DNA of 64,000 nt from CAIMUS01 sp963708455 (GTDB lineage Bacteria > Pseudomonadota > Gammaproteobacteria > Competibacterales > Competibacteraceae). The notes under the pieces were generated by a model that was not told the DNA's origin, ran no database searches, and worked only from the letters and a program-made list of their open reading frames with translations. The stretch covers positions 1,674,001-1,738,000 of the forward strand of contig CAVPSQ010000010.1 of assembly GCA_963708455.1 (NCBI GenBank), in the 5' to 3' direction. The position numbers were made by a program, and so were the translations under genes. Below are positions 39,588 through 48,913 of this stretch, piece after piece (positions within the stretch are counted from its first letter, which is position 1; every line of letters starts with the position of its first letter).

Positions 39588-40100
39588 ATGCGCGCCCTGT
39601 TTAAACTGTTCCTGGATATTTGTCTGCTGCGCAAAGGCCCTCAGGATATCCCCGCCGCGGCGGTGCTGTTGCGGCTGACGCTGGCGTGCTACGGCCTGAC
39701 CGCACTGCTGGGGCTGCCGGCTATGCTGGGCTTTGGCGTGGCGCTCGCGCTGCTGGCGATCGACATGGCGTTGCAGGCGGGCCTGACCTATGGCGCCCTG
39801 TACCTGCGCGGCTCTATCGGACGCTTCCAGCAGACGCTGACCGCTTTGTATGGCTGCGGCGCCTTGCTGCAGATCTTGTTCGCGCCGGTGCAGCTCTGGC
39901 TGGACCGGGAGATCGCCGGACAGGGTTCCCCCGCCTTGCCCCAACTGGTGTGGCTGGGCCTGTTCGCCTGGAGCATCGCCGTCATGTCCCATATTCTGCG
40001 CCACGCCCTGTCAATTCCTTTGTGGGGAGGGGTGTTGTGCAGCAGCGCCTATATCTTCGTTTACTGGACCCTCTCGGATTGGTTATATCCGCTAAGCTGA
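39588..40100 (+). CDS. membrane protein of unknown function
   Basis: 170 residues with about five hydrophobic segments (for example GLTALLGLPAMLGFGVALALLAIDMALQAGLTYGALYL and LVWLGLFAWSIAVMSHILRHAL). A Yip1-like or similar bacterial membrane family is possible, but I do not recognise it. It stops one base before mpl, suggesting co-expression with that gene. No signal peptide beyond the first helix. Confidence 0.7.
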   Translation: MRALFKLFLDICLLRKGPQDIPAAAVLLRLTLACYGLTALLGLPAMLGFGVALALLAIDMALQAGLTYGALYLRGSIGRFQQTLTALYGCGALLQILFAPVQLWLDREIAGQGSPALPQLVWLGLFAWSIAVMSHILRHALSIPLWGGVLCSSAYIFVYWTLSDWLYPLS

Positions 40101-40101
40101 C

Positions 40102-41457
40102 ATGCATATTCACATTCTCGGTATCTGCGGTACTTTCATGGCGGGCCTGGCGGTGCTGGCCCGCGAGCTGGGCCATACGGTGAGCGGTTGCGACGCGAAC
40201 GTCTATCCTCCCATGAGCACGCAACTGGAGGCCGCCGGTATCCGGGTGCTGGAAGGCTATTCGCCCGGGCATCTGCAGCCGGCGCCCGATTGCGTCGTGG
40301 TGGGCAATGTGATGACGCGCGGTAAGCCTATCGTCGAATATCTGTTGAATTCCTCCATTCCCTATCTATCCGGACCGCAATGGCTGGCCGAACAGGTACT
40401 GCGGGATCGCTGGGTGCTGGCAGCGGCAGGCACTCATGGCAAGACCACGGTCGCCAGCATGCTGGCGTGGATACTTGAACAGGCCGGTTTGCAGCCCGGT
40501 TTTCTGATCGGCGGGATTCCAACCGATTTCGGTAGGTCCGCGCGCCTGGGCGCGGGGCTGTTGTTCGTGGTGGAAGCGGACGAATACGATACGGCGTTCT
40601 TCGACAAGCGCTCGAAATTCGTCCATTACCGGCCGCGCACGCTGATCCTCAACAATCTGGAGTTCGATCACGCCGATATCTTCCCGGATCTGGCCGCGAT
40701 TCAGCGGCAGTTTCACCATCTGGTGCGCACCCTACCGGGGCAGGGCCTGATCGTGGTCAACGGCGACGATGCCAATCTGGCGGCGGTGCTGGAGCTGGGC
40801 TGCTGGACGCCGGTGCAAAGTTGCGGCGAGCGGGGCGATTGGCAGGCGCGTGAGCGGCGGGCCGCTGACGCCGTCTTCGCCGTGTATTTCCAGGGCCACC
40901 GGCAGGGGCAGGTAGAGTGGTCGCAGTACGGCGCTCATAATGTGCATAATGCGCTGGCGGCCATCGCCGCCGCCCGCCATGCCGGGGTTCCGCCGCTGCA
41001 GGCCATGCGCGCGTTGCGCAGTTTCCAAGGGGTCAGACGGCGCATGGAACAGCGCGGCGTGGTGAACGGGGTCACGGTTTACGACGATTTCGCCCATCAT
41101 CCCACCGCCATAGCGCTCACCGTGGCGGGGCTGCGCGCCCGGCTGAACGGCGGGCGTCTTCTCGCTGTGCTGGAGCCGCGCTCCAACACCATGCGGATGG
41201 GCGTGTTCCAGGACCAGTTGGCGAGTGCGTTGGCCGGGGCCGACCGGGTGGTGCTGTATCGGGCGCCCGATCTGGGTTGGGACCCGGGCAGAGTGATGGC
41301 GGAATTGGACGGCCGGGGACAGGTGTGCGCGTCCATTGAAGACACCATCGCCACCGTCTGCGCCCAGGTCCGCCAGGGCGATCACGTGCTGATTATGAGC
41401 AACGGCGGTTTCGGGGGAATTCACGCCCGGTTGCTGGCAGCGTTGAACCGGGGCTGA
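40102..41457 (+). CDS. mpl: UDP-MurNAc:L-Ala-gamma-D-Glu-meso-DAP ligase (murein recycling)
   Basis: 451 residues. Mpl joins recovered tripeptide to UDP-MurNAc. The Mur-ligase features are the N-terminal Rossmann motif HILGICGTFMAGLAVLARELGH, the ATP loop GTHGKTTVASML, the EADEYDTAFFDKRSKF segment typical of Mpl, and VYDDFAHHPTAI in the C-terminal domain. MurC lacks several of these Mpl-specific stretches. Normal length and undamaged. Confidence 0.96.
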   Translation: MHIHILGICGTFMAGLAVLARELGHTVSGCDANVYPPMSTQLEAAGIRVLEGYSPGHLQPAPDCVVVGNVMTRGKPIVEYLLNSSIPYLSGPQWLAEQVLRDRWVLAAAGTHGKTTVASMLAWILEQAGLQPGFLIGGIPTDFGRSARLGAGLLFVVEADEYDTAFFDKRSKFVHYRPRTLILNNLEFDHADIFPDLAAIQRQFHHLVRTLPGQGLIVVNGDDANLAAVLELGCWTPVQSCGERGDWQARERRAADAVFAVYFQGHRQGQVEWSQYGAHNVHNALAAIAAARHAGVPPLQAMRALRSFQGVRRRMEQRGVVNGVTVYDDFAHHPTAIALTVAGLRARLNGGRLLAVLEPRSNTMRMGVFQDQLASALAGADRVVLYRAPDLGWDPGRVMAELDGRGQVCASIEDTIATVCAQVRQGDHVLIMSNGGFGGIHARLLAALNRG

Positions 41458-41527
41458 TTGGAGGGCGGGTCAATCATTTTTCGCTGTTAAGCCAGCGCGG
41501 CGCTTTTATCCCGGCCGTCCCAGTCCC

Positions 41528-42422
41528 CTACCCCGCCGCCCGCACCGCTGTCAGAAACGCCTGTACGATGGGAGAGGCATCGGCGGCGCGCCAGATCACG
41601 GCGAGATCGTATTGTGGCGCGGTCTGGCTGGCCGTGTACAGTTCCCGGTAAACCACCTCGGTCTGATTCGAGTCGTGCAGCGAAGCCGGCACGATCGTGA
41701 GGCCGATCTCGGCAGCGACCAGGCCGATCAGCGTGCGCATATGATGCGCCTCCTGCACGATCCGGGGCGTGAAGCCGGCGCGGGCGCAGGCGATCATGAT
41801 GTGCGCGTACAGACCCGGCCCTCGGGTGGCGTTGAACATCACGAACGGCTCGTCCGCCAAATCCTCGAGGAATATCCGCCAACTGGTAGCCAGCCGGTGC
41901 TGCTGCGGCAGCACCACGATCAGATTTTCCTGAAACACGGTCTCTACCTCGAGACCGCGGGCGTCCAGCAGCGGTGGCATGAGAAAGCCCACATCGGCGC
42001 GCTCCGCCTGGAGTTCCTTCACCTGCTGCGCCGTGTGGCGCTCGTGTAATTCCAGCACCACGTCCGGGTGCTGCTGATGGAAAGCCCGCAGCACCGGCGG
42101 CAAATAGGCATGCATGGCGTTGCTGACGAACACGATGCGCAGCGAGCCGATAAAACCCTGGCCGGCCCGGCGGGCCGCGGCGATGGCCCGCTCCGCCTGG
42201 GTCACCGCGCGGCGGACTTCCTCCAGAAAAATGCTGCCTGCTTCGGTGAGGCGCACGGCCCGGTTGCTGCGTTCGAACAGTTGCACACCCAGGATCCTCT
42301 TCCATCCGCTGGATGGCCTGCGTGAGCGGAGGCTGCGACATGTGTAGCCGTTCGGCCGCGCGCCGGTAGTTCAACTCTTCCGCGAGCACGATAAATTGTC
42401 GGAATTGCCGCAGCTCTAACAT
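41528..42422 (-). CDS. LysR-family transcriptional regulator, one frameshift
   Basis: About 297 residues if corrected. The N-terminal winged helix is MLELRQFRQFIVLAEELNYRRAAERLHMSQPPLTQAIQRMEE. The reading then fails by one base near 42290: GATCCTGGGTG should be GATCTGGGTG to give LGVQLFERSNRAVRLTEAG in one frame. The effector-binding domain continues to the stop at 41528. Its alternative frame ending at 41487 has no homology. The target genes are not evident; a LysR regulator often acts on a divergent neighbour, which here would be the 35-codon ORF at 42591. Confidence 0.88.
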
Positions 42423-42590
42423 CGCCGGTAGTGATATGACTTAAATATCAAACGTTCGCTATAAAAGTATTGGCCATATCATAAGCCACTCCATAAACTG
42501 TTTTCAAAAGGAAGTTGCGAGAGACCCTGCAAACGGGTTGATCGGGTCCAGGTCATTGTCACCATGTAGTGCATCGAAAGGGTTGGAGCA

Positions 42591-42698
42591 ATGAACAGTA
42601 AATATGCTGAAGAAGTCACGTTGAGCGCCATTGCTTTGCTGGGTATAGGCGGTTTCTATCTGTTTATGGAACTTTTCTATATCTGGGCGCAGCGTTAA
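42591..42698 (+). CDS. 35-residue single-transmembrane small protein (unrecognised)
   Basis: The reading is MNSKYAEEVTLSAIALLGIG followed by GFYLFMELFYIWAQR. GGAG lies six bases before the ATG, a good ribosome-binding site. A polar N-terminus of about ten residues is followed by one hydrophobic, aromatic helix. It lies between the divergent lysR and the 3' end of the fixH-like gene, next to the cbb3 oxidase cluster. Small single-helix subunits such as CcoQ and CcoM exist in cbb3 oxidases, but I see no recognisable similarity to them. Coding status is likely, not proven. Confidence 0.55.
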   Translation: MNSKYAEEVTLSAIALLGIGGFYLFMELFYIWAQR

Positions 42699-42718
42699 AA
42701 CCTGTTGGCCAGCGCAAT

Positions 42719-43519
42719 TCAACGGCTCCCCACCTCGGTGCTGGCGCGAATCTCGTGCCGTTCTTCCCCCCGGCGCACCACCAGCACCAGGTCCCATAGA
42801 CCGGCGGCAGGCAGGCTCAAGGGAGCCTGATAGACGCCGGGCTCCCCTTCCGGCAGAGAAAAAGTCCGATCCAGCCGGCTGTCCGCCGGCCGCAGAAACT
42901 GCCCTTCGACCGTAGCACCGGTCAGGGGATCGCTCTCGCGAGTGCGGGCGACCACCTTGAACACGGTCAGCTGATCCATGACCGGACGGCCCAGCCAGCC
43001 TTTCTGAATCTGCCAGCCGCGCGCTTGCTGCTGCTGCACCTGTTGCAGATAAGCATTGTAGAGCGTTTCCTTTTGCTGGAAATCGTGGGAGATCACGCCC
43101 GGAAAACCGGAGGATACCGGCCCCTTGCCGGGCACCGCAGGCAACAAATAAACGCTCAGGGAAGGCGCCAGACCCTGCTCCGCCAGTACGATGAAAAACA
43201 CATTCAGGGCCAGCAGCGCGACGAAAAAGCCGACGATGGCCGCCGGTATCCAATGCAGCCGGCCGGTGCGGTACTGTTCGCGGCGGTGCAGCGCTATTCC
43301 GCAAACGCAGGCGGCCAGCAGCCAGCTCGCCAGATGGAGCGCCACTACAGCGCCGCCATGCCAGTGCGGCAACATGAATGGCAGATAGCAACCCACTACC
43401 AGCAGCGCCGCCAGAGCAGCCGCCCAGCCGGCGTCCAAGCGGATGCCATGCGCCAGGCCCCAGGCGGTCACAGCAATTAGAACGACGCTGACCGCGAGAT
43501 CGACCAGAGAACCGTCCAT
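42719..43519 (-). CDS. FixH-like protein with extra N-terminal membrane helices
   Basis: 266 residues. The C-terminal half (FFVALLALNVFFIVLAEQGL, then VVARTRESDPLTGATVEGQFLRPADSRLDRTF and LPAAGLWDLVLVVRRGEE) matches FixH/CcoH, a factor for cbb3 oxidase assembly or stability. The first 130 residues add about four hydrophobic segments not usual in FixH, which is normally 150-180 residues. The gene lies three bases after ccoG. Expected neighbours ccoI and ccoS are not in the window on this side. Confidence 0.75.
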   Translation of the reverse strand: MDGSLVDLAVSVVLIAVTAWGLAHGIRLDAGWAAALAALLVVGCYLPFMLPHWHGGAVVALHLASWLLAACVCGIALHRREQYRTGRLHWIPAAIVGFFVALLALNVFFIVLAEQGLAPSLSVYLLPAVPGKGPVSSGFPGVISHDFQQKETLYNAYLQQVQQQQARGWQIQKGWLGRPVMDQLTVFKVVARTRESDPLTGATVEGQFLRPADSRLDRTFSLPEGEPGVYQAPLSLPAAGLWDLVLVVRRGEERHEIRASTEVGSR

Positions 43520-43522
43520 GTC

Positions 43523-44935
43523 TTACTCCGGCAGATAGAATACCGATGGCCGGCGGATAGCGGGGACCTCCGTTCCGGCCTCCGGCGTGATGACGAAGAT
43601 GAAATGCTGTTGTCCCGCCAGCCCACCCGGCAGCATCCGGATCCGCGCCATCATCCGCAGGCGCTGCTGCGGTTCCAGCATGATGCGCTCCAGCCCGTCC
43701 AGGCTCAGTTCCGCGCCCGGCAGATCCTCCAGACCGGCGCGCAGCGCCAGCGTGTGAGTGGTCTTGTTGTTCAACTTGATCTCATAGCTGTTCTGGATGC
43801 GGCCGTCGGACAACGTCGCGTACAGCGGCTGCCGGACCTGGACCACGGTGGCGTTATACGGCGTCTGATGGGCGATGCTCCAACCCAGCAGGGCCATGGC
43901 GGCGCACAGGATGACGCCGTAACCGATGGTCTTGGGCTTGACGATCCGGGTGGGTTTGCCTTGTTGGGCGTCGTCGGACGTGTATTTGATCAGGCCGCGC
44001 GGCCACTTCAGATTGTCCATGATGGCATCGCAGGCATCGATGCACAGGGCACAGGAAATGCACTGCAATTGCAGCCCGTTGCGGATATCGATGCCGGTCG
44101 GACAGACCTGGACACAATAGCCACAGTCGACACAATCGCCCATCCCCTGAGCCTGGCGCTGTTCCCGGCTTTTCATGCCCTTGCCGATCTTATGACGGCC
44201 CCGGTCACCTTCGCCCCGGCGCTCGTCGTAGGCAATGATCAGCGTATCGCGGTCGAACATGGCGCTCTGGAAGCGGGCGTAAGGGCACATGTAGGTGCAC
44301 ACCTGTTCTCTGGCCAGACCCGCCATGACGAACGTGGTCGCGGTCAGGAACAGAGTGGCGGCGTAAGCCGGAAAGGGCGCCGCGCCGCGCGCCATCGCCA
44401 CGATCAGCTCAGGCGCATTGCCCCAATAAAGCGTGAAAGTGAGACCGGTCAGCAAGGCGACCAGCAGCCAGGCGCCGTAGGTTGCCGCCATCCGCAGCAG
44501 TTTTCCCCCCCTCCAGGGAGCCTGGTAGAGGCGGATCCGGGCCGGCCGTTCCCCCTGGATCAGCCGCTCGATGAGTATAAAGACATCAGTCCACAAGGTC
44601 TGGAAACAGAAATAGCCGCAGAACACCCGCCCGGCGATGCCGGTGACGAAGAACAACAGCATGGCGGCGACCACCAGCAGACCACCGATCCAGATCACGT
44701 CCTGGGGCTCCATGGTGAGTCCAAAAAGGTAGTAATGACGCCCTGGAATATCGAACAGCACGGCCTGATCGGGGATGCCCGGAGCGCGCTCCCAGCGCAC
44801 CCAGGGGAGCAGGTAATAAATACTGTAAGCCAGGATCAATATCCCGTATTTAACGGTGCGGAACGCGCCCTTGACGGAGCGGGGATAGATTGGAATGCGC
44901 TTTTGGTAGAAGACCTCGGAAGCTGCTTCGGACAT
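43523..44935 (-). CDS. ccoG: cytochrome c oxidase accessory protein CcoG
   Basis: 470 residues. CcoG (RdxA/FixG) is a membrane iron-sulfur protein thought to reduce copper for cbb3 assembly. Several N-terminal membrane helices are followed by two 4Fe-4S motifs: CVDCGYCVQVCPTGID and CISCALCIDACD. The upstream FCGYFCFQTLWTDVF and CTYMCPYARFQ are also typical. The C-terminal Ig-like domain (ELKLNNKTTHTLALR region) is present. Undamaged. Confidence 0.95.
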   Translation of the reverse strand: MSEAASEVFYQKRIPIYPRSVKGAFRTVKYGILILAYSIYYLLPWVRWERAPGIPDQAVLFDIPGRHYYLFGLTMEPQDVIWIGGLLVVAAMLLFFVTGIAGRVFCGYFCFQTLWTDVFILIERLIQGERPARIRLYQAPWRGGKLLRMAATYGAWLLVALLTGLTFTLYWGNAPELIVAMARGAAPFPAYAATLFLTATTFVMAGLAREQVCTYMCPYARFQSAMFDRDTLIIAYDERRGEGDRGRHKIGKGMKSREQRQAQGMGDCVDCGYCVQVCPTGIDIRNGLQLQCISCALCIDACDAIMDNLKWPRGLIKYTSDDAQQGKPTRIVKPKTIGYGVILCAAMALLGWSIAHQTPYNATVVQVRQPLYATLSDGRIQNSYEIKLNNKTTHTLALRAGLEDLPGAELSLDGLERIMLEPQQRLRMMARIRMLPGGLAGQQHFIFVITPEAGTEVPAIRRPSVFYLPE

Positions 44936-44986
44936 GGCTGTTGAATCGCGCCTGAAAGGAAAGGCCCAGAACAGTGGGTCAGGGAA

Positions 44987-45024
44987 GCCCGGCGATACCT
45001 AGTCAATGCGGAAAATCGCCGGGC
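44987..45024. promoter_or_regulatory. intercistronic stem-loop between ccoP and ccoG
   Basis: Perfect 10-bp inverted repeat, GCCCGGCGAT and ATCGCCGGGC, around 18 bases. It lies in the 133-base gap between ccoP and ccoG. No U-run follows on the minus strand, so it is more likely to set relative expression or mRNA stability than to end transcription. Confidence 0.45.
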
Positions 45025-45068
45025 GCAAGGGATGGAGTCAACGCGCCTGAGAAGCGGCAAAAGAGGAT

Positions 45069-46004
45069 TTACTGGCCACCGCCCAGTTGATGGACATAAA
45101 CCGCCAGCAACTTGATTTCATCGGGACTAAGGCGCTCCTTCCAGGCCGGCATCAGCCGGATATTCTGCACGCCGTTGGCGATGACTTTTTTAACCTGTTC
45201 CTTGTTCTGCTCAGGCGTATCCTGGGCGGACACGTTGGCAATGGTCCAGATTTTATCGGTCAGATTGGCCGAACCCTGCGATTGCAAACCCTTGCCGTCC
45301 TTGCCATGGCACAGGTAGCAACCGCCGCCTGCGCCCTGAAACAGCGCGTGCCCCCGTTCGGACGCCTCGCTGTTGGAGGCTTCGTTCGACAGCGTCAGCA
45401 CATAGGTCGCTACGTCATCCAGTTGCTGTGGATTGAAGGTCTCCTGGAACGATGGCATGAAGCCGTTGCGGCCGTTAACGAGGGTCTCCTGGATCTTCTC
45501 CAGGCTGCCGCCCCACAGCCAATCATCATCGGTCAGATTGGGATACAGACTGACTACCCCCTGGCCACCGCGACCGTGGCAGGCGGCGCAGTTGGCGCCG
45601 AACACTCCTCGACCCACCGACCGGGCGAAGGCCAGCATTTCCGGGTTTTTGCGGATAGTCTCGAAATCGGCCTTGGCGATCTGCTCCATGTATTGCCGTT
45701 GCCGTTTGGCGCCGGCGCCTTCCTCGAGTTCGTTAATCAACACCGCCCGGGTATTCCAATCGGTGGTGACCGGCTGGCCGTTAACGGTAAAACTCACGGT
45801 CTTCAAGCCGGGCAGCCAGGAATCCCGCCATGGCCAGGAAGGGTATAACACCCAATAGATCAACGCGAACACCACGGTGGCGTAGAAAGTCCATAACCAC
45901 CAGCGCGGCAGCGGATTGTTGAATTCCTGCACATCCCCGTCCCAGGCATGGCCGGTGGTCTGGACTGCGGCAGGTTTCTGTGATTGCGTTGTTTTTTCAG
46001 TCAT
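45069..46004 (-). CDS. ccoP: cbb3 oxidase dihaem cytochrome c subunit III
   Basis: 311 residues. One N-terminal membrane helix (WWLWTFYATVVFALIYWVLYPSWPW) precedes two c-type haem sites, CAACHG and CYLCHG. Conserved DNLTDDDWLWGG-like and FNPQQLDDVATYVLTLS segments are present. It carries electrons to CcoO. The 5' end overlaps ccoQ by eight bases. Confidence 0.96.
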   Translation of the reverse strand: MTEKTTQSQKPAAVQTTGHAWDGDVQEFNNPLPRWWLWTFYATVVFALIYWVLYPSWPWRDSWLPGLKTVSFTVNGQPVTTDWNTRAVLINELEEGAGAKRQRQYMEQIAKADFETIRKNPEMLAFARSVGRGVFGANCAACHGRGGQGVVSLYPNLTDDDWLWGGSLEKIQETLVNGRNGFMPSFQETFNPQQLDDVATYVLTLSNEASNSEASERGHALFQGAGGGCYLCHGKDGKGLQSQGSANLTDKIWTIANVSAQDTPEQNKEQVKKVIANGVQNIRLMPAWKERLSPDEIKLLAVYVHQLGGGQ

Positions 46005-46203
46005 CGTCCGTCACCTTGCGGAAAGCATCCGACTCGTCGGCCTCGTCCTGGAGTGGAATGTATTTATAGGACTCCAGGCGCGCGGCGCGCCGTTTGCCGG
46101 TGAATACATAGAGCAGGATTGCACAGAAAGCCGTGAAGAACAGCAGCAGCGCAACGGGCTTGCTGTTCTCCAGGTGCGTGAACCAGGAAAACCAGTCGAA
46201 CAT
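45997..46203 (-). CDS. ccoQ: cbb3 oxidase small subunit CcoQ
   Basis: 68 residues from the ATG at 46203 (MFDWFSWFTHLENSKPVALLLFFTAFCAILLYVF). One membrane helix and a charged tail fit CcoQ, which stabilises the complex. The upstream part of the open frame has no homology. It lies between ccoO and ccoP as in the standard ccoNOQP order. Confidence 0.88.
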   Translation of the reverse strand: MFDWFSWFTHLENSKPVALLLFFTAFCAILLYVFTGKRRAARLESYKYIPLQDEADESDAFRKVTDDD

Positions 46204-46252
46204 CGCTGTTATCTCCAACCTGGCGGCCCGGCCGGCCGGCCGGGCGACGGGC

Positions 46253-46987
46253 TTAGCGGAATTCCGCGAAATAACCTTCGCCGTATTTATCGAAATCGAC
46301 CTGGGTCCCGAGCATCTGCAGATAAGCGACCAGCGCATCCATTTCCGTCAGTCTGTTGGGATTGCCATCGTAATTGCCGGCGCGGGCCTGGGCGAACAGG
46401 TTGTCCTGGGCTGTGGTGATTTCCAGCATAGCGGCGGTTTGCTTGCCGAAATTTTGCACATTGGCGTCGTATTCCGCCTGGGTGGCGGAATACGGTACGC
46501 CGGTGACTCGCAGTGCCCGCATGCGCTCGGCCACATCCTGGTATTGCAGGTTGTTATCCTGCAACCAGGGATAGTTGGGCATGATGGATTCCGGCACCAC
46601 CGAACGGGGCGCGGCCAGATGCTGCGCGTGCCAGGTGTTGGAGTATCTACCGCCGACCCGGGCCAGATCCGGACCGGTGCGCTTGGAACCCCACTGGAAC
46701 GGATGATCGTACTGCGACTCTGCCGCCAGCGAGTAATGGCCGTAGCGCAGCCACTCGTCACGGAACGGACGGATCATCTGCGAATGGCACAGGTAGCAAC
46801 CTTCGCGGATGTAAATATCGCGACCGCGCAGCTCCAGCGGGGTGTAAGGATATACGCCTGCGACCTTTTCCACGGTCTTGTTGATGTAGAACAGCGGTAC
46901 GATTTCCACCAGACCGCCGATACTGACTACCACCAGGACCAGCAGGATCATCAAGGCCGCATTGATTTCGATTTGTTCATGACGCAT
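46253..46987 (-). CDS. ccoO: cbb3 oxidase monohaem cytochrome c subunit II
   Basis: 244 residues from the ATG at 46987 (MRHEQIEINAALMILLVLVVVSIGGLVEIVPLF). The haem site is CYLCHSQMIRPFRDEWLRYGHYS, and SKRTGPDLARVGGRYSNTWH is characteristic. It passes electrons to CcoN. The start is 14 bases after ccoN; the longer frame runs inside ccoN and is rejected. Confidence 0.96.
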   Translation of the reverse strand: MRHEQIEINAALMILLVLVVVSIGGLVEIVPLFYINKTVEKVAGVYPYTPLELRGRDIYIREGCYLCHSQMIRPFRDEWLRYGHYSLAAESQYDHPFQWGSKRTGPDLARVGGRYSNTWHAQHLAAPRSVVPESIMPNYPWLQDNNLQYQDVAERMRALRVTGVPYSATQAEYDANVQNFGKQTAAMLEITTAQDNLFAQARAGNYDGNPNRLTEMDALVAYLQMLGTQVDFDKYGEGYFAEFR

Positions 46988-47001
46988 GGCTGGGTCTCCG
47001 T

Positions 47002-48453
47002 TCAGGTGGCGCGGGCCAGCTTGGCCTGCAACTTGGCTTCCAACGCGGCTTGCTCGCGGTGGGCCATGAACCAGGTCAGCGCCAGGTTGTAGACCATGAC
47101 GAAGGCGCCGACCACGAAGAAAGCACCGCCGATAGCGCGCCAGACATAAGGCGTATGCAGGAATTCCACGGTTTCGATGAAGGTGTAAGCCAGGTTGCCG
47201 TACTCGTCGAAGCCGCGCAACATCAGGCCCTGGCCGATGCCGGCCACCCACATGGCGGTGATGTACAACACGATGCCAATGGTCGCCAGCCAAAAGTGCA
47301 CGTAAATCAGCTTCTCGCTGTACATACGCGTGTTGTACAGACGCGGGAACATGTGGTACAGGGAGCCAAAGGACACCAGCGCCACCCAACCGAGCGCCCC
47401 AGAGTGAACGTGGCCGATGGTCCAGTCGGTATAATGGGACAGGGCGTTGACGCTCTTCAGGGACATCAGCGGTCCTTCGAAGGTGGACATGCCATAGAAT
47501 GACAGCGACGTGATCAGGAATAGCATGATCGGGTCGGAGCGCAGTTTATTCCAAGCCCCGGACAGGGTCATGATGCCGTTGATCATGCCACCCCAGGAGG
47601 GCAGCAGCAACAGGATGGAAAAGGCGGCCGCCAACGTGGACACCCAGTCCGGCAGCGCGGTCCAGTGCAGATGGTGCCCCCCGGCCCACATATAAAGGAA
47701 TATCAGCGCCCAGAAGTGGATAATCGACAGCCGGTAAGAATAGATAGGACGCCCCGCCTGTTTAGGCACGAAATAATACATCATCCCTAAAAAGGCGGCG
47801 GTCAGGAAGAAGCCCACCGCGTTATGGCCGTACCACCACTGGGTCATGGCATCCTGCACGCCGGAGAACAGGCTGTAGGATTTGGTCAGGCTGATTGGGA
47901 CCGCCAAGTTGTTGAAGATGTGCAGAATGGCGACGGTCAGGATGAACGCCAGGTAGAACCAGTTGGCCACGTAGATATGGGGCTGGGTGCGGCGCCGCAA
48001 AGTTTCCACGAAGATCAGCAGGTAGCACACCCACACCAGGGTGATGGCGATGTCCAGCGGCCATTCAAATTCGGCGTATTCCCGACCCTGGGTGATGCCA
48101 CCCATATAACTCAACGGGCCTAAAGCGATGCCGGCCAGCCAGCCCCAGAACGTGAATTCAGCCAACCAGGGAAACGCCAGTCGCGCCTGGCAGGTGCGCT
48201 GCACCACATAGTACGAGGTGGCGAACAGGGCGCTGCCGCCGAAACCAAAAATGACCAGGGTAGTATGCACCGGCCGCAGGCGGCCGAAGGTCAGCCACGG
48301 CAGGTTGAAATTGAGTTCCGGGTAGGCTAGTTCGAGCGCCGCGTACAGGCCGACGCCCATGCCGAGGACGCCCCAGACCACGGCCATAATGGTGAATTTG
48401 CGAATAATGTCATAGTTATACTGCTCCGCAGGGAGTGCTGCGCTTGCTGCCAT
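47002..48453 (-). CDS. ccoN: cbb3 oxidase catalytic subunit I
   Basis: 483 residues with about 12 membrane helices. CcoN holds haem b and the haem b3-CuB centre. The conserved stretches RPVHTTLVIFGFGGSALFATSYYVVQRT, QWWYGHNAVGFFLTAAFLG (His ligand region) and HYTDWTIGHVHSGALGWVA are present. The oxidase has high oxygen affinity and supports microaerobic respiration. It is the first gene of the cluster. I found no convincing FNR box (TTGAT-N4-ATCAA) upstream. Confidence 0.97.
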   Translation of the reverse strand: MAASAALPAEQYNYDIIRKFTIMAVVWGVLGMGVGLYAALELAYPELNFNLPWLTFGRLRPVHTTLVIFGFGGSALFATSYYVVQRTCQARLAFPWLAEFTFWGWLAGIALGPLSYMGGITQGREYAEFEWPLDIAITLVWVCYLLIFVETLRRRTQPHIYVANWFYLAFILTVAILHIFNNLAVPISLTKSYSLFSGVQDAMTQWWYGHNAVGFFLTAAFLGMMYYFVPKQAGRPIYSYRLSIIHFWALIFLYMWAGGHHLHWTALPDWVSTLAAAFSILLLLPSWGGMINGIMTLSGAWNKLRSDPIMLFLITSLSFYGMSTFEGPLMSLKSVNALSHYTDWTIGHVHSGALGWVALVSFGSLYHMFPRLYNTRMYSEKLIYVHFWLATIGIVLYITAMWVAGIGQGLMLRGFDEYGNLAYTFIETVEFLHTPYVWRAIGGAFFVVGAFVMVYNLALTWFMAHREQAALEAKLQAKLARAT

Positions 48454-48913
48454 ATCTCAATCTCCAGGGTAATTGATCGTTCTAAGCTTGAGCGGGCGCA
48501 TCCCCACAAGGCAGATTGGCAGTCCAGGCGACGTGGTCAGGCGTCGGCATCAAATGGCGACGGCGGAGTGCGCAGCGGAGACGCCCGCCCTGCAACGCTA
48601 GTGGAGAAACTAAAGAAGAATAGCGCGCTAATTCGGCGTGCATTTTAACACAGGGCCGGCATAAATCAGAATGTCCTAATATTCATGGTAGGGTGTGACC
48701 GGAGCGCTCGATCTGATGGTGTTGACGACCCCTGGGACAGCAGGTACTTTAGCGGGCGCGCTGCCCGCAGGCTTCGGCATCCGCGGCAACTCCCGGGCCG
48801 ACCGCCAACCTGCGCAAAGCTAACATCCGCGTCTCCCGCTTTGCTACCGGCAGGACACCGCCTTGGAGTGAGGAGACGCCGATAATCATCATGGAATCGG
48901 TCCAAAGCCATTT
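48454..48913. other. intergenic region between ccoN and the ABC transporter gene
   Basis: About 460 bases that must hold the divergent promoters for ccoN (minus) and the ABC exporter (plus). Short open frames exist on both strands but have Arg/Pro-rich compositions typical of GC-rich shadow reading. I saw no precursor-peptide-like ORF and no clear regulatory palindrome. Confidence 0.5.

Noticed and set aside
41487..42422. lysR read in one frame to 41487
   Set aside because: After about residue 43 this frame is Arg/Gly-rich nonsense; the effector domain is in the next frame and stops at 41528.
48454..48700. FNR box upstream of ccoN
   Set aside because: TTGAT half-sites occur but without a matching ATCAA at the right spacing.
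48685..48885. Short ORF upstream of the ABC exporter as a peptide precursor
   Set aside because: It is Arg/Pro-rich like other shadow frames, lacks a convincing ribosome-binding site and shows no leader-core pattern.
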